This document shows, piece by piece, positions 33,114 through 42,380 of a stretch of DNA of 64,000 nucleotides (positions are counted from its first letter, which is position 1; each line of letters opens with the position of its first letter). The position numbers and the translations under genes are program-made. The stretch is taken from NCBI RefSeq assembly GCF_006337165.1, contig NZ_CP040896.1, positions 3,658,001-3,722,000 of the forward strand, read 5' to 3'. The stretch is from Hymenobacter jejuensis. Its GTDB lineage: Bacteria; Bacteroidota; Bacteroidia; Cytophagales; Hymenobacteraceae. Under the pieces are notes generated by a model. The model saw only the letters and a list, made by a program, of their open reading frames with translations, was not told the origin of the DNA and did no database searches.

Positions 33114-35774
33114 TTAATTGTTTGGCTCAATGCGCTTTACGCGTGACGAGCCCGAAACGTCGTTTTTTATGGTAGACGGGTTGCCGGCATACTCGACGTG
33201 GCTGGCTCCGCTCAGATCGGTGCGCAACTCATCCGAAACCCGTACCTGGGCCTGGCTCATGCCTGTGAGCTCTAGAGTGGTGCGCTGCGTTTGCAGGCCT
33301 AACGCCTGAATCTGGCAGGCGCCGGAGCCTTCGGCATGCAGCTCAGTGGCGCTGCCGCGGACATCGGTGTGGCAGGCGCCGCTCAAGTCGAGGTCGAGGC
33401 GTGGTACATCGACATTAAGCGTAGCGGAGCAGGCTCCGGATTGCTCTACAGAAAGCGACTCGCCGCTAAACCCGGCTACATCGGCGCGGCAGGCGCCGCT
33501 TAGGTCGAGGCCCCGGAGCGTAGGCAGCGTGACGCGCACCAATACAGGCTTGTTGTTGTGGGAAGAAAAGTTGAACCAAGAGCCCGTGTTACGCGGCCGG
33601 ATGACCAGCTCTTCGCCGTTGGTATCAACGCGCAGGTTGCCTAGGTCGCGCTCGTCACCGGCGGCTTCGATTTTGAATTCGCTGCCTTGGCGTACATACA
33701 CTCGGTAGGCGCCGTTGGCCTCGATGCGCTCAAATCCGTTGAGGTTGAAGCTGCGGCGGCCCGAACCGTAAGCGCCCAGATCGGTAGGAAAGCTGGTCTT
33801 TCCCAGGTCAATCTTCACGCTCACGTCGCCGTTTTCATCGTCGTCGGTGTTGACGTGCACATTGATGCCGTCGTTATCGTTCATGTCGACGTTCACATCG
33901 TCGCCGTCTTTGTCGTTTTTGTCGCGCATTTCCTCGGCTGTGCAATTGATGCACTCCAGTTGGTTGCCACGCAAACGGAACCGGCGGCTGGCGATATCCT
34001 CGGGGCGATGGTCATTTACAAATGACTCGCTATTAAGTAGATAGCTAAAGTTTTCACTCAAGCGGTAGGTTTTGTCTTTGGGCAAGTGCAGCACCAGCGA
34101 CACCCGCTGATCGCGGAAGGTAGCGTTGGGCCGGAAGCGGTAGCTCTCGTCGAAGGTCAGCACCGAGTCGCGTTGCTGCACGCCGTAGGTGATGCTGTTG
34201 GCAGCCGATTGAATAGCTGCCTCTTCGGTAGCGCCGTTAGCCGATACTTCCTGCTCCATCCGGATCACTTGGCCGCTGTCGGCAGAGACCAAAGTGATGT
34301 TCGGACGGCTCATCGAGTTTTCAAAGTCCCGCATGGCCAGCATCACGGTAGGGTACGGCACCGGCGCAAAGCTGCGGGTGGTTGAGTACGTACCGCGGTC
34401 TTGAAAGTCGCGGCTGATGCGGGCGGCTGCAATGCTAGAGCCTACAACGCTCAGCAACCACAGGCCCAGCAGCGACAGACCCGCCGTGCGGCTCAGTACC
34501 GAGCGGCGTAGCAGCAGCCCGATGCCCAGCAGCAGCATGGCCAACGCAGGGATAGCAGCCGTAGCGTAGAAGGCGAAGAGCGCCCAGGTAGGCACGCTGT
34601 TCATGAACAGGTAAGGAGGGAAGGGGCCCGTGTGCACAAAGCCCTGCGACTCCGGTATCCAACCCAAGGCCACGCCCAGCGCGATGGTAAAGCCCAGCAG
34701 CATGGAGAAGCCAATGACAACGAGCAGAGCGCCGGCAGCCCAGCGAATCAGGTTGCCCAGAAAGTTGATCAAAGGCCGAACATTGCGGAACAGCTCTTCT
34801 AGAAAGGTGCCTACCGGGCGGTTGCTGGAAGGAACCGCGCCTGCCTCAAACGCATTGTTACGCAAGGAGTTATCTATTCCGGAGAGCGTAACGGCGTCGC
34901 CGCGCATGCGCATCTTATCGGATACGGTTTTGGCTTCGGGCAGCAAAATCCAGAGGATAATGTAGACCGGAATGGAGAAGCCGCCGGCAAAGATGAAGAC
35001 GATGAACAGGATGCGAACCAATACTACGTCAACTTTGAAGTACGCTGCCAGGCCGGCCGAAACCCCACCGACTTTGCCGTTGTCGGTGTCGCGGTAAAGC
35101 TTTTTGAAGGTCGGATCTTCATCGGTGGGCGGCGTGTCGTAGCGCTTGGGCAGCGCAATCCAGAGGATGACGTAGGCCAACAGCACCAGACCAGCCAGGT
35201 CGAAATGCGTGTTGTCGAAGGGCGTCATGTGCCGGAACACGGGGTTGATGAAAAACAGAACCAGGAATCCTAACCGAATCCACAACGGATTGATAGAGAA
35301 GTACCTAGCAATGCCAGCGGCTACGCCCGCAATCTTGCGGTTGGCCATGTCGCGGTAGAGGCGACGGGGCTCGTCGGTGGCAGCGGTTGCCGAAGCAGCG
35401 CCGGTGGCCGAGGGGCCACTGCCCGTGCCGCTGCTATAGGTGTAGCTGCCGGCAGCGGTGCCAGCGGCTACGGCCGAAGCCAGGGTTTCTTCGTCGTCTT
35501 CGGCATCGTCGGCCGATTGGAAGTCGCTGACGCGGCCCATTTTGGCCACCATTTCCTCTACGTCTTCCAGCGTGATGACTTGCTTGGTGCTGGACAGGCG
35601 CATCGAAAACAGCTCGGCGATGCGGCTTTCGATATCGGCCACAATCTCTTCGTGGCCACGGTAGCCAGAAAAATGAGCCTTCACTTCAGCCAGGTAGCGG
35701 CTAAGGATTTCGTAGCCATCCTCTTCGATGTGGAAGATGATGCCCTGAAGGTTGATGCTGATGTTCTTTTTCAT
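33114..35774 (-). CDS. Double-PspC membrane protein with C-terminal GIN domain
   Basis: An 886-residue inner-membrane protein. After a cytoplasmic N-terminus it has two PspC domains: RRLYRDMANRKIAGVAAGIARYF near 137 and KKLYRDTDNGKVGGVSAGLAAYF near 226, each followed by hydrophobic helices. Several more membrane helices cover about 300-470. A long periplasmic-type region follows, with an Asp/Asn-rich stretch (DVNVDMNDNDGINVHVNTDDD near 630). The last 230 residues form a beta-helix-like GIN (DUF2807) domain with repeats LDLSGACRADV, EQSGACSATL, LDLSGACHTDV and TDLSGASHVEY. It lies 51 bases after a padR gene, so it is probably PadR-controlled. A stress-sensing or envelope role is inferred from PspC. 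Confidence 0.82.
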   Translation of the reverse strand: MKKNISINLQGIIFHIEEDGYEILSRYLAEVKAHFSGYRGHEEIVADIESRIAELFSMRLSSTKQVITLEDVEEMVAKMGRVSDFQSADDAEDDEETLASAVAAGTAAGSYTYSSGTGSGPSATGAASATAATDEPRRLYRDMANRKIAGVAAGIARYFSINPLWIRLGFLVLFFINPVFRHMTPFDNTHFDLAGLVLLAYVILWIALPKRYDTPPTDEDPTFKKLYRDTDNGKVGGVSAGLAAYFKVDVVLVRILFIVFIFAGGFSIPVYIILWILLPEAKTVSDKMRMRGDAVTLSGIDNSLRNNAFEAGAVPSSNRPVGTFLEELFRNVRPLINFLGNLIRWAAGALLVVIGFSMLLGFTIALGVALGWIPESQGFVHTGPFPPYLFMNSVPTWALFAFYATAAIPALAMLLLGIGLLLRRSVLSRTAGLSLLGLWLLSVVGSSIAAARISRDFQDRGTYSTTRSFAPVPYPTVMLAMRDFENSMSRPNITLVSADSGQVIRMEQEVSANGATEEAAIQSAANSITYGVQQRDSVLTFDESYRFRPNATFRDQRVSLVLHLPKDKTYRLSENFSYLLNSESFVNDHRPEDIASRRFRLRGNQLECINCTAEEMRDKNDKDGDDVNVDMNDNDGINVHVNTDDDENGDVSVKIDLGKTSFPTDLGAYGSGRRSFNLNGFERIEANGAYRVYVRQGSEFKIEAAGDERDLGNLRVDTNGEELVIRPRNTGSWFNFSSHNNKPVLVRVTLPTLRGLDLSGACRADVAGFSGESLSVEQSGACSATLNVDVPRLDLDLSGACHTDVRGSATELHAEGSGACQIQALGLQTQRTTLELTGMSQAQVRVSDELRTDLSGASHVEYAGNPSTIKNDVSGSSRVKRIEPNN

Positions 35775-35825
35775 CGTGGATGCTGCAACTATTCGGGAAA
35801 AACTCGGTGAGAACTGGCGGTCTGC

Positions 35826-36188
35826 TTACAGCAACTCCACAGTTCCGCTACCATTGGAGTGAGGTTTCTGGCGGATGATGCGGATCGAGTCCTGCACTTC
35901 TTCCCAGGTGAGGCGCAATTGGTGCAGAAACTCCTGCCCGGCCTGAGTGAGGGTGTAGTACTTGCGGGGTGGCCCGGACGTCGACTCCTTCCAGGTGTAA
36001 TCCAGCAAGCCGGCGTTTTTGAGGCGCGTGAGGAGCGGATACAGCGTGCCTTCTACCACGATCATGCGGGCAGAGGTAAGCTCTTCCAGCATATCCGACG
36101 CGTAGACCTCGCCGCGGGCAATGATTTCCAGGATGCAGAACTCAAGGATGCCCTTCCGCATCTGCACTTGGGTGTTCTCTACTTTCAT
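35826..36188 (-). CDS. PadR family transcriptional regulator
   Basis: A 120-residue winged-helix regulator. The N-terminal DNA-binding unit reads RKGILEFCILEIIARGEVYASDMLEEL, then VVEGTLYPLLTRLKNAGLLDYTWKES and GPPRKYYTLTQAGQEFL, the standard PadR layout. The short C-terminal helix is for dimerisation. It is the first gene of a two-gene unit with the PspC-GIN gene. A canonical promoter with a directly repeated 9-mer lies upstream, which suggests autoregulation. The ligand or signal is unknown. Confidence 0.88.
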   Translation of the reverse strand: MKVENTQVQMRKGILEFCILEIIARGEVYASDMLEELTSARMIVVEGTLYPLLTRLKNAGLLDYTWKESTSGPPRKYYTLTQAGQEFLHQLRLTWEEVQDSIRIIRQKPHSNGSGTVELL

Positions 36189-36219
36189 GGGCTAAGGCAG
36201 ATATCGGTGAAGAATGAGA

Positions 36220-36250
36220 CAAAGATAATAGAAGGTACTATGTAACGCAA
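36220..36250 (-). promoter_or_regulatory. Canonical Bacteroidota promoter of padR-pspC
   Basis: On the minus strand TTG (36250-36248), exactly 20 bases, then TATCTTTG (36227-36220), a full match to TAnnTTTG. The padR ATG at 36188 lies about 30 bases downstream. Confidence 0.7.
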
Positions 36251-36257
36251 GGTACTA
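36232..36257. promoter_or_regulatory. Direct repeat in the padR promoter, candidate operator
   Basis: The 9-mer AAGGTACTA occurs at 36232-36240 and 36249-36257, spaced 17 bases start to start. One copy covers the -33 region and the other the spacer, a position where a bound regulator would block RNA polymerase. Confidence 0.5.
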
Positions 36258-36441
36258 GCGAAAAATATTTTTGGTTTCGTTTAGGACGGTCTTTTTGTTG
36301 AATTGGACTTAGGAAGGGAATATGCAGTAGCAGGGCATTTTGTGTTAAACAAAGGCCGCTGACGCGCAAAAAGCTCGCTTCGGAAATGAGTATCTTGCGT
36401 TCCCGCTCCCGCGATTATCCTTTTATTCAGTTGGTTACGCT

Positions 36442-37551
36442 ATGACGCACGTCTCCCGAATTGTCACTTTCTGTATTGGGCTGGGTCTGAGCGCCGGCCT
36501 GACCACCGTGGCCACAGCGCAGAGCAAAGACAACACGCCCAAGTACAGCAACGAATTCCTCAACATCGGCGTGGGTGGTCGCGCCCTCGGCATGGGAAAG
36601 GTGCAGGTAAGTTTGGCGGATGACGCCACCGCCGGCTACTGGAACCCCGCCGGCCTGCTGGGCCAGAAAACCAAGTACGACGCGGTGCTCATGCACTCGG
36701 AACTGTTTTCGGGCATTGTGAAGAACGACTACGCAGCCTTTTCCACGCCCCTCGACGACAAAAGTGCCATTGGCGTGAGCTTGGTGCGCCTCGGCGTCGA
36801 CGACATTGCCGACACCCGCAACCTGATCAACGAGTACGGCTACATCGACTATAACAAGATTCAGTATTTCTCCATTGCCGATTATGCGCTGCTGGTGTCG
36901 TACGCCCGCAAAATCGGGAACGTGGAAGGGCTGACCATCGGCGGCAGCGGCAAAATCATCTACCGCAACATCGGCAGCTTCGCCAACGCTTGGGGATTCG
37001 GCATTGATGCCGGCCTTCGCTATAACCACGCCGGGTGGCAGTTTGGACTGACCGCTCGCGACGTCACGACGACGTTCACGGCCTGGACGATCAACTCAGA
37101 AAAATTCCAGAACACCACCCTCACCGGCGATTCCATTCCGACCAACAGCACCGAAATCACGCTACCGCGCTTCGTATTGGGCGCGAGCCGGTCGGTGAAG
37201 CTGCCGGGGCAGTTTACCGCGCTCGTAGCCGCCGACTTGGAAATGACCACCGACGGCAAGCGCGAAACGCCCATCTCAACCAGCCTTATCAGCATCGACC
37301 CGCGCGCGGGCTTGGAAGTGGGCTACAACAACGTGGTGTTTTTGCGCGGCGGCATCAGCAACTTTCAGAAGCTCAAGAGCTTCACTGGCCAAAAAGAGTG
37401 GTATGCCCAACCTAGCTTCGGCGTAGGCGTGGCCACCAACGGCTTGCGCCTGGACATGGCCTTCTCGCGGCTGGCAGTAGGCTCAATCGCAGGCCAGAAA
37501 ACCGGGCAGGCCAACTCCATCATCGTGTCGCTGGGGTACGGATTTAGATAA
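36442..37551 (+). CDS. porV: PorV/PorQ family type IX secretion outer-membrane protein
   Basis: The 369-residue beta-barrel protein has a signal peptide (VTFCIGLGLSAGLTTVATAQ) and the FadL-like PorV/PorQ opening: FLNIGVGGRALGMGKVQVSLADDATAGYWNPAGL (about 40-70), typical of the family. Further strands alternate to a C-terminal aromatic strand (IIVSLGYGFR). PorV shuttles T9SS cargo from the translocon to the PorU sortase. It lies 67 bases upstream of porU on the same strand, which supports PorV over PorQ. The start ATG at 36442 fits the signal peptide. Confidence 0.8.
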   Translation: MTHVSRIVTFCIGLGLSAGLTTVATAQSKDNTPKYSNEFLNIGVGGRALGMGKVQVSLADDATAGYWNPAGLLGQKTKYDAVLMHSELFSGIVKNDYAAFSTPLDDKSAIGVSLVRLGVDDIADTRNLINEYGYIDYNKIQYFSIADYALLVSYARKIGNVEGLTIGGSGKIIYRNIGSFANAWGFGIDAGLRYNHAGWQFGLTARDVTTTFTAWTINSEKFQNTTLTGDSIPTNSTEITLPRFVLGASRSVKLPGQFTALVAADLEMTTDGKRETPISTSLISIDPRAGLEVGYNNVVFLRGGISNFQKLKSFTGQKEWYAQPSFGVGVATNGLRLDMAFSRLAVGSIAGQKTGQANSIIVSLGYGFR

Positions 37552-37618
37552 GTCTTGTTGTAAAATATTGATTGATAAGCAGTTATAATCTGCTTGGGTT
37601 TGGCATTGCTCTATACAC

Positions 37619-40600
37619 ATGAAACAAAACTACCAGCTGACAATCTTCTTTCGCTGGAGCATTTGCCTGTTGCTGCTAGTAGGCGGCTTCCAAGCGAAAG
37701 CGCAGTCCGGGCCCTTCGGCAACGAATGGATTGTGCCCGGTCAGCAATACTATAAAATCAAGGTTACTTACGATGGTTTACATCGTCTTGATTATCAATA
37801 TCTTGCTAACTCAGGTGTGGCGGGCGTTCAGCCCAGCCAGTTTCAACTCTGGCGTCGGGGCAAAGAGGTAGCTATCTACGTGGGCGGCAATCCCGCTACG
37901 TTCGACGCCAACACCTTCATCGAGTTTTACGGCCAGCGCAACGACGGTCAGCTGGACCGGGGCATGTACAAAAAGCCCACGGATCAGCCGCAGAACCTCT
38001 ACAGCCTCTACACCGACACGGCCGCATATTTCTTGACGTGGTCGGCGGGACGGGCAGGCAAGCGCATGGCTCAGCCCAGCGCATCGGCCCCTGGCACGGC
38101 GCATCCTTATCGAGTGCAAAATCGGCTACGCATTTTTGCAAATGCCTTCTCAAACGTCGATGTAGCTACTCAGGTGTATTTCCCGTGGGCCGAAGCCGGG
38201 GAAGGCTTTTTGTCGCCTTCGTACGGTTTTGGTGCTTCCGATTTGGGGGTTACCACGGTGCAGGAAATCGATTCGATCCGCAACATCGTGGCCGGTTCCA
38301 GCATTCGGGTGGAGGTGACGCTGGTAGGGCATAGCCGGATGGCAACAGAGCACATCAGCAACGTATCGGTGGTGCCGCCGAGCGGACAGGCGCGGCTGCT
38401 GGGCACCATGACGTATAAGGATTACTCGAGCAGCAAGCGAACATTTTCGCTGCAACGCTCTGATATCGGCACCGACGGCAAGGTGAAACTACAGTTCCAA
38501 GCGGCGGGCCCCAGCGACCCATCCGCGCCCCGGGACCGTTCGCGCATCGCCAACATCCGGGTACTGTATTCGCAGGCCAACCGGTGGTTTGCGCGGCAGC
38601 GGAGCGTTTCGTTTGCCAACGATTCGACGTTGAGCAGACCCGCTTATTACGTCCTCGACAGCATCCCAAATTCTGTTGCCGGCTTCGACGTAACGGACCC
38701 TTACAACGTGCAGCGGGTTGAGGGCGTGGCCACGGCTGGCACCCAGCGCGGCTTCGTGTTTCCCAGTGCCACCGATCGCACGCATACGCTGCTGCTTGCC
38801 GACGAAGCCCGCCCATACATTCCGGGTCCGGCCAAGCGGATTACATTCCGGACCATTACGCCAAGTGCCTATAACTTCTTGATTATCAGTAACGGGGTAT
38901 TGATGAAGCCAGTAGGCAGCGTCACCAACCCGGTGCGGGCGTATGCCGAGTACCGCGGCTCGGCCGCGGGCGGCAAATACGACACCCTGGTCGTGACCAG
39001 CCAGCAGCTTTTCGACCAGTTTCACTACGGCGAGTACTCAGCCTTGGCCATCCGGCACTTCGCGCAATGGATGTTGACCAATGCTCGCCCCAAATACCTG
39101 CTGCTGCTGGGTAAAGGCGTGCATACCGGGGAGAGAGCCGGCAATGGAGCGCTGTACCGGCAGTTTCCGGAGCAGTATTCGGTGAAGGACTTGGTGCCCA
39201 CGAGCACGCGTGGGCCGTCGGATAATTTTTTCTCGGCCGATTGGGAGAAAGACGAATACATCGCCCGCATTCCTACGGGACGCATTCAGGCCAATACGCC
39301 GCAACAGGTTCTGAATTACCTAAACAAGCTGAAGGAGCACGAGGCGCTGGGCGCGGAGCCCTGGCGCAAAAACGTGCTGCATCTGGTAGGTGGGCACGAT
39401 GCTGTAGAAACTGCTCAGTTTCAGGGTTATATGAACAGATATAAGAACTCTGTCGAGAAGCCGTGCTTTGGGGGCAAAGTGGTAAAAACCTACGTGCACC
39501 CACCCGAAGCCGGGGCAAACCTGGTTGATATCAACATTGCGCCGGAACTGAACGCCGGGCTAAGCCTGATTACGTATTTCGGCCACGGTTCGCCCGAATT
39601 CTACGACCTCAACCTGGGTTCACCCTACAATCCGAGCACCAACTACAACAACAAAGGCAAGTATCCGGTCTTTATCATCAATGGCTGTGCCGGCGGCTAC
39701 AGCTATACCGAGCACATTACGGTAGGCGAAAACTGGACGCTGGTCGGCGATAAAGGCGCGGTGGGCTTCATGGCCAGCGCCGTAGAGGGGCTCGATTCGG
39801 ATCTGAACGAGTATTGCAGCACCATGTACCAGGAACTCTTCAACGACCCGAACTGGTACGGTAAGCCGATGACGGAAGTATACAACGAAGTAGCACGGCG
39901 GTTGCAGCCGCGGCTGGCCAGCTATCCTTTCGGAACGGCCCTGCTGATAAGCACCGTGTGGCAAGGCGACCCCGCGTTGCGCCTCTACTCGCCCGCTAAG
40001 CCCGATTTTGTCACTTCCAACGATAATCTTCAACTTCAGGATGGCAACGGGGGCGTGGCTCAAGCCACTTCTGCGAGCTTCAACCTGAACCTGCGCGAAA
40101 GCAACACGGGCAATTTGTGCGGCGCCGAAAACGTGGATATTAAGGTAACGCGCTTCTATCCGGCAGGGGCGAGCCCGGCCAGCGTCGATTACCACTTCAC
40201 GATGCGGCAAGGCCGGCAGGATTCGACCTATGTTCTGGCCATTCCTAACACACCGCCCACGTCGGGCAGCAGCTTTGGCGCCAACCGATTTGTTGTGACC
40301 CTCGACGACAAAAACCTGGTCGATGAACTCAGCGAAACTAACAACCAGGCCGAGCTAAACATCAACCTGTTGCAGGGGGGGGTAACTACTCTCATGCCGA
40401 CCGAGTTTGCCATTGTGCCCAGCACGACGGTGCGTTTGGTAGGACAATCCAACCTGCCGGGCAAGACCGCCCGGGGCTTTGAAATGCAGTTGGATACGGT
40501 GCCCACCTTCAACAGCAACGTATTGCAAAACCGGGTCGTTCAGGATGCCTACGTACCGCAATGGCAGGTTACGCTGCCCGCCGTCAACCGCGACAGCGTG

Positions 40601-42175
40601 GTGTGGTACTGGCGTTTGCGCCTGCAAACCCCACAGGTTGGCGAAGACCCGGAATGGGCCGTGAGTTCGTTCCGCGTCATCAACGGCAGCATGGGCGGTT
40701 GGTCGCAGAGCCATTACGGACAATTCGCGCGCGATAAGCAAGCGGGCCTGAGCAATGCCGCGCCCTCCGGCAAGTGGAGTTTCGCCAACACAACACAGGG
40801 CACGATCACATCCACGCTGATCGGGCGGGCTCAGCAATGGAATTCGCTCTACCAAACGGTGCGCACCGCGCCATCCGGCAGCTACACGCTACGCCTGATT
40901 GGGGTGGATGCCAATAATAAAAAGACCGTGCTAAACCCCGATATAAAGGATCGGGTGTATTCATTAGCTAGCATTTCGGCGGCGGCCTACCCGTATTTGC
41001 AACTGGAACTGGAGATACGCGATGCCTCAAGCGGCACAGCTCCACAACTCAAACAGTGGCTTGTGACCTACCAAGGCGTGCCCGAAGGTGTGGCCCGCCC
41101 GGACAAAGTAGCCGCGTCTACCTACGAAGCGGCCACGTTGGCCCAGCAAGCGGCCAGCACCGGCTACGTGGAGTTTCCGGTCGTTTTCGACAACGTTTCT
41201 CCCCTCGATTTCGGCAAGCCGCTGCAAACGCAGGTTTCGTTGCTGGACGAAAATGGCAAGTCAGCTACCCAAACGGTGGCGGCGACCCCCGACGTGCTAA
41301 AAGCCGATGGCACAGCTACTTTCAAGATGAAAGTTAACGTGTTTGGCCTCTCGGGCCGGGTGTCAGGCCGGGCAATCGTCAACACGGTACCGGTGCCTGA
41401 GCAGTACTTCTTCAATAATGAAATTATGCTGCCGGCCTTCAATGTGCCCGGCAACACCGTGCCGCCTGTTTTGGACGTAGCCTTTGACGGTCAGCACATT
41501 CTCAATGGTGACATCGTGTCGCCAGTGCCGGTGATTACGGTGCAGTTGCAAAGCAGCGACCGGCGGCGGGCAATCAAGGACCCGGCAAACTTCGATCTGT
41601 TCTTAACCAAATCGGGGCAGCCTACCATTAAGATTGACGTGCGAGCTTCCAACGTGGTCTTTGCTTACGATTCGCTCAAAGGCACGGCCCGCATCGACTT
41701 TCAGCCTGGAAAAGCTTCGCCGCTCGCCGACGGCACCTACACCCTGCGGGCGCAAGGCCGCGGCGCCAACGGCGTAGCCGCCGGTACGGAAGCGTACGAG
41801 GTTGCCTTCCAAGTGATTAGCGCTTCTACCATCACCAATCTTTACCCGTATCCGAACCCGATTACGAGCAAGGCCAAGTTTGTCTTTACGCTGACGGGCT
41901 CGGAGTTGCCGCGCAACATGAAAATCCAGATCATGACGCTCACGGGCAAAGTCGTACGGGAGATCATGATGGATGAGCTGGGGCCGTTGCGCATCGGCAA
42001 CAACATCACCGATTTTGCCTGGGACGGCACCGACGAGTTCGGCGACCGCTTGGCCAATGGTACCTACCTCTACCGCGTCATGCTCGACACCGCCAACAAG
42101 CCCTTTGAGCACCGCATCACCGCTGGTGATAAGTCGTTTAAGAAAGACTGGGGCAAACTGGTACTGTTGAGGTAA
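37619..42175 (+). CDS. porU: Type IX secretion system sortase PorU
   Basis: The 1518-residue exported C25 gingipain-type peptidase cleaves the sorting domain from T9SS cargo at the cell surface. A signal peptide (SICLLLLVGGFQAKAQ) is followed by a large N-terminal beta domain. The C25 domain shows the catalytic His in LITYFGHGSPEFY (about 653) and the Cys in PVFIINGCAGGYSY (about 690). A long Ig-like and FlgD-like C-terminal region ends ITNLYPYPNPITSKAKFVFTL and LANGTYLYRVML. The length is larger than P. gingivalis PorU but in the range of other Bacteroidota. The stop codon TAA is the start of a palindromic element. Confidence 0.93.
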   Translation: MKQNYQLTIFFRWSICLLLLVGGFQAKAQSGPFGNEWIVPGQQYYKIKVTYDGLHRLDYQYLANSGVAGVQPSQFQLWRRGKEVAIYVGGNPATFDANTFIEFYGQRNDGQLDRGMYKKPTDQPQNLYSLYTDTAAYFLTWSAGRAGKRMAQPSASAPGTAHPYRVQNRLRIFANAFSNVDVATQVYFPWAEAGEGFLSPSYGFGASDLGVTTVQEIDSIRNIVAGSSIRVEVTLVGHSRMATEHISNVSVVPPSGQARLLGTMTYKDYSSSKRTFSLQRSDIGTDGKVKLQFQAAGPSDPSAPRDRSRIANIRVLYSQANRWFARQRSVSFANDSTLSRPAYYVLDSIPNSVAGFDVTDPYNVQRVEGVATAGTQRGFVFPSATDRTHTLLLADEARPYIPGPAKRITFRTITPSAYNFLIISNGVLMKPVGSVTNPVRAYAEYRGSAAGGKYDTLVVTSQQLFDQFHYGEYSALAIRHFAQWMLTNARPKYLLLLGKGVHTGERAGNGALYRQFPEQYSVKDLVPTSTRGPSDNFFSADWEKDEYIARIPTGRIQANTPQQVLNYLNKLKEHEALGAEPWRKNVLHLVGGHDAVETAQFQGYMNRYKNSVEKPCFGGKVVKTYVHPPEAGANLVDINIAPELNAGLSLITYFGHGSPEFYDLNLGSPYNPSTNYNNKGKYPVFIINGCAGGYSYTEHITVGENWTLVGDKGAVGFMASAVEGLDSDLNEYCSTMYQELFNDPNWYGKPMTEVYNEVARRLQPRLASYPFGTALLISTVWQGDPALRLYSPAKPDFVTSNDNLQLQDGNGGVAQATSASFNLNLRESNTGNLCGAENVDIKVTRFYPAGASPASVDYHFTMRQGRQDSTYVLAIPNTPPTSGSSFGANRFVVTLDDKNLVDELSETNNQAELNINLLQGGVTTLMPTEFAIVPSTTVRLVGQSNLPGKTARGFEMQLDTVPTFNSNVLQNRVVQDAYVPQWQVTLPAVNRDSVVWYWRLRLQTPQVGEDPEWAVSSFRVINGSMGGWSQSHYGQFARDKQAGLSNAAPSGKWSFANTTQGTITSTLIGRAQQWNSLYQTVRTAPSGSYTLRLIGVDANNKKTVLNPDIKDRVYSLASISAAAYPYLQLELEIRDASSGTAPQLKQWLVTYQGVPEGVARPDKVAASTYEAATLAQQAASTGYVEFPVVFDNVSPLDFGKPLQTQVSLLDENGKSATQTVAATPDVLKADGTATFKMKVNVFGLSGRVSGRAIVNTVPVPEQYFFNNEIMLPAFNVPGNTVPPVLDVAFDGQHILNGDIVSPVPVITVQLQSSDRRRAIKDPANFDLFLTKSGQPTIKIDVRASNVVFAYDSLKGTARIDFQPGKASPLADGTYTLRAQGRGANGVAAGTEAYEVAFQVISASTITNLYPYPNPITSKAKFVFTLTGSELPRNMKIQIMTLTGKVVREIMMDELGPLRIGNNITDFAWDGTDEFGDRLANGTYLYRVMLDTANKPFEHRITAGDKSFKKDWGKLVLLR

Positions 42176-42197
42176 GCGTTTGATTAAAAGATAGATA
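42173..42197. repeat. Intergenic palindromic element at the porU stop codon
   Basis: The first three bases are the porU stop TAA. Left arm 4/6, core TGATTAAAA (7/9), right arm 4/6. Confidence 0.4.
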
Positions 42198-42198
42198 T

Positions 42199-42235
42199 AA
42201 AGAGGCCGCCCAATTTGGGCGGCCTCTTTATTTTC
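42199..42235 (+). terminator. Terminator after porU
   Basis: AAAGAGGCCGCCC (42199-42211) pairs with GGGCGGCCTCTTT (42217-42229), followed by T-rich ATTTT. Confidence 0.85.
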
Positions 42236-42245
42236 TCTCACCACT

Positions 42246-42337
42246 GCGTGTCATCCAGAGCGCAGCGAAGGATCTCTACACAAGTAATACACCGAACGAA
42301 GCGGGCGAGATCCTTCGCTGCGCTCTGGATGACACGC
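42246..42337. repeat. Inverted-repeat element (REP/MITE-like) with 31-base arms
   Basis: The arms 42246-42276 and 42307-42337 are perfectly complementary over 31 bases, around a 30-base loop. The sequence contains the phrase CATCCAGAGCGCAGCGAA, which reappears at 53811 in the window. No protein is encoded. Confidence 0.75.
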
Positions 42338-42350
42338 GGCGCTAAATTTA

Positions 42351-42375
42351 TAAGTAGATTATAATCAATTACTTA
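42351..42375. repeat. Intergenic palindromic element, best copy, within a 51-base inverted repeat
   Basis: Both arms are perfect (TAAGTA and TACTTA); the core TTATAATCA is 8/9. It forms the centre of a larger inverted repeat (42338-42356 with 42370-42388, 18/19 matches) that overlaps the folA stop codon and may act as its terminator. Confidence 0.75.
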
Positions 42376-42380
42376 TAAAT

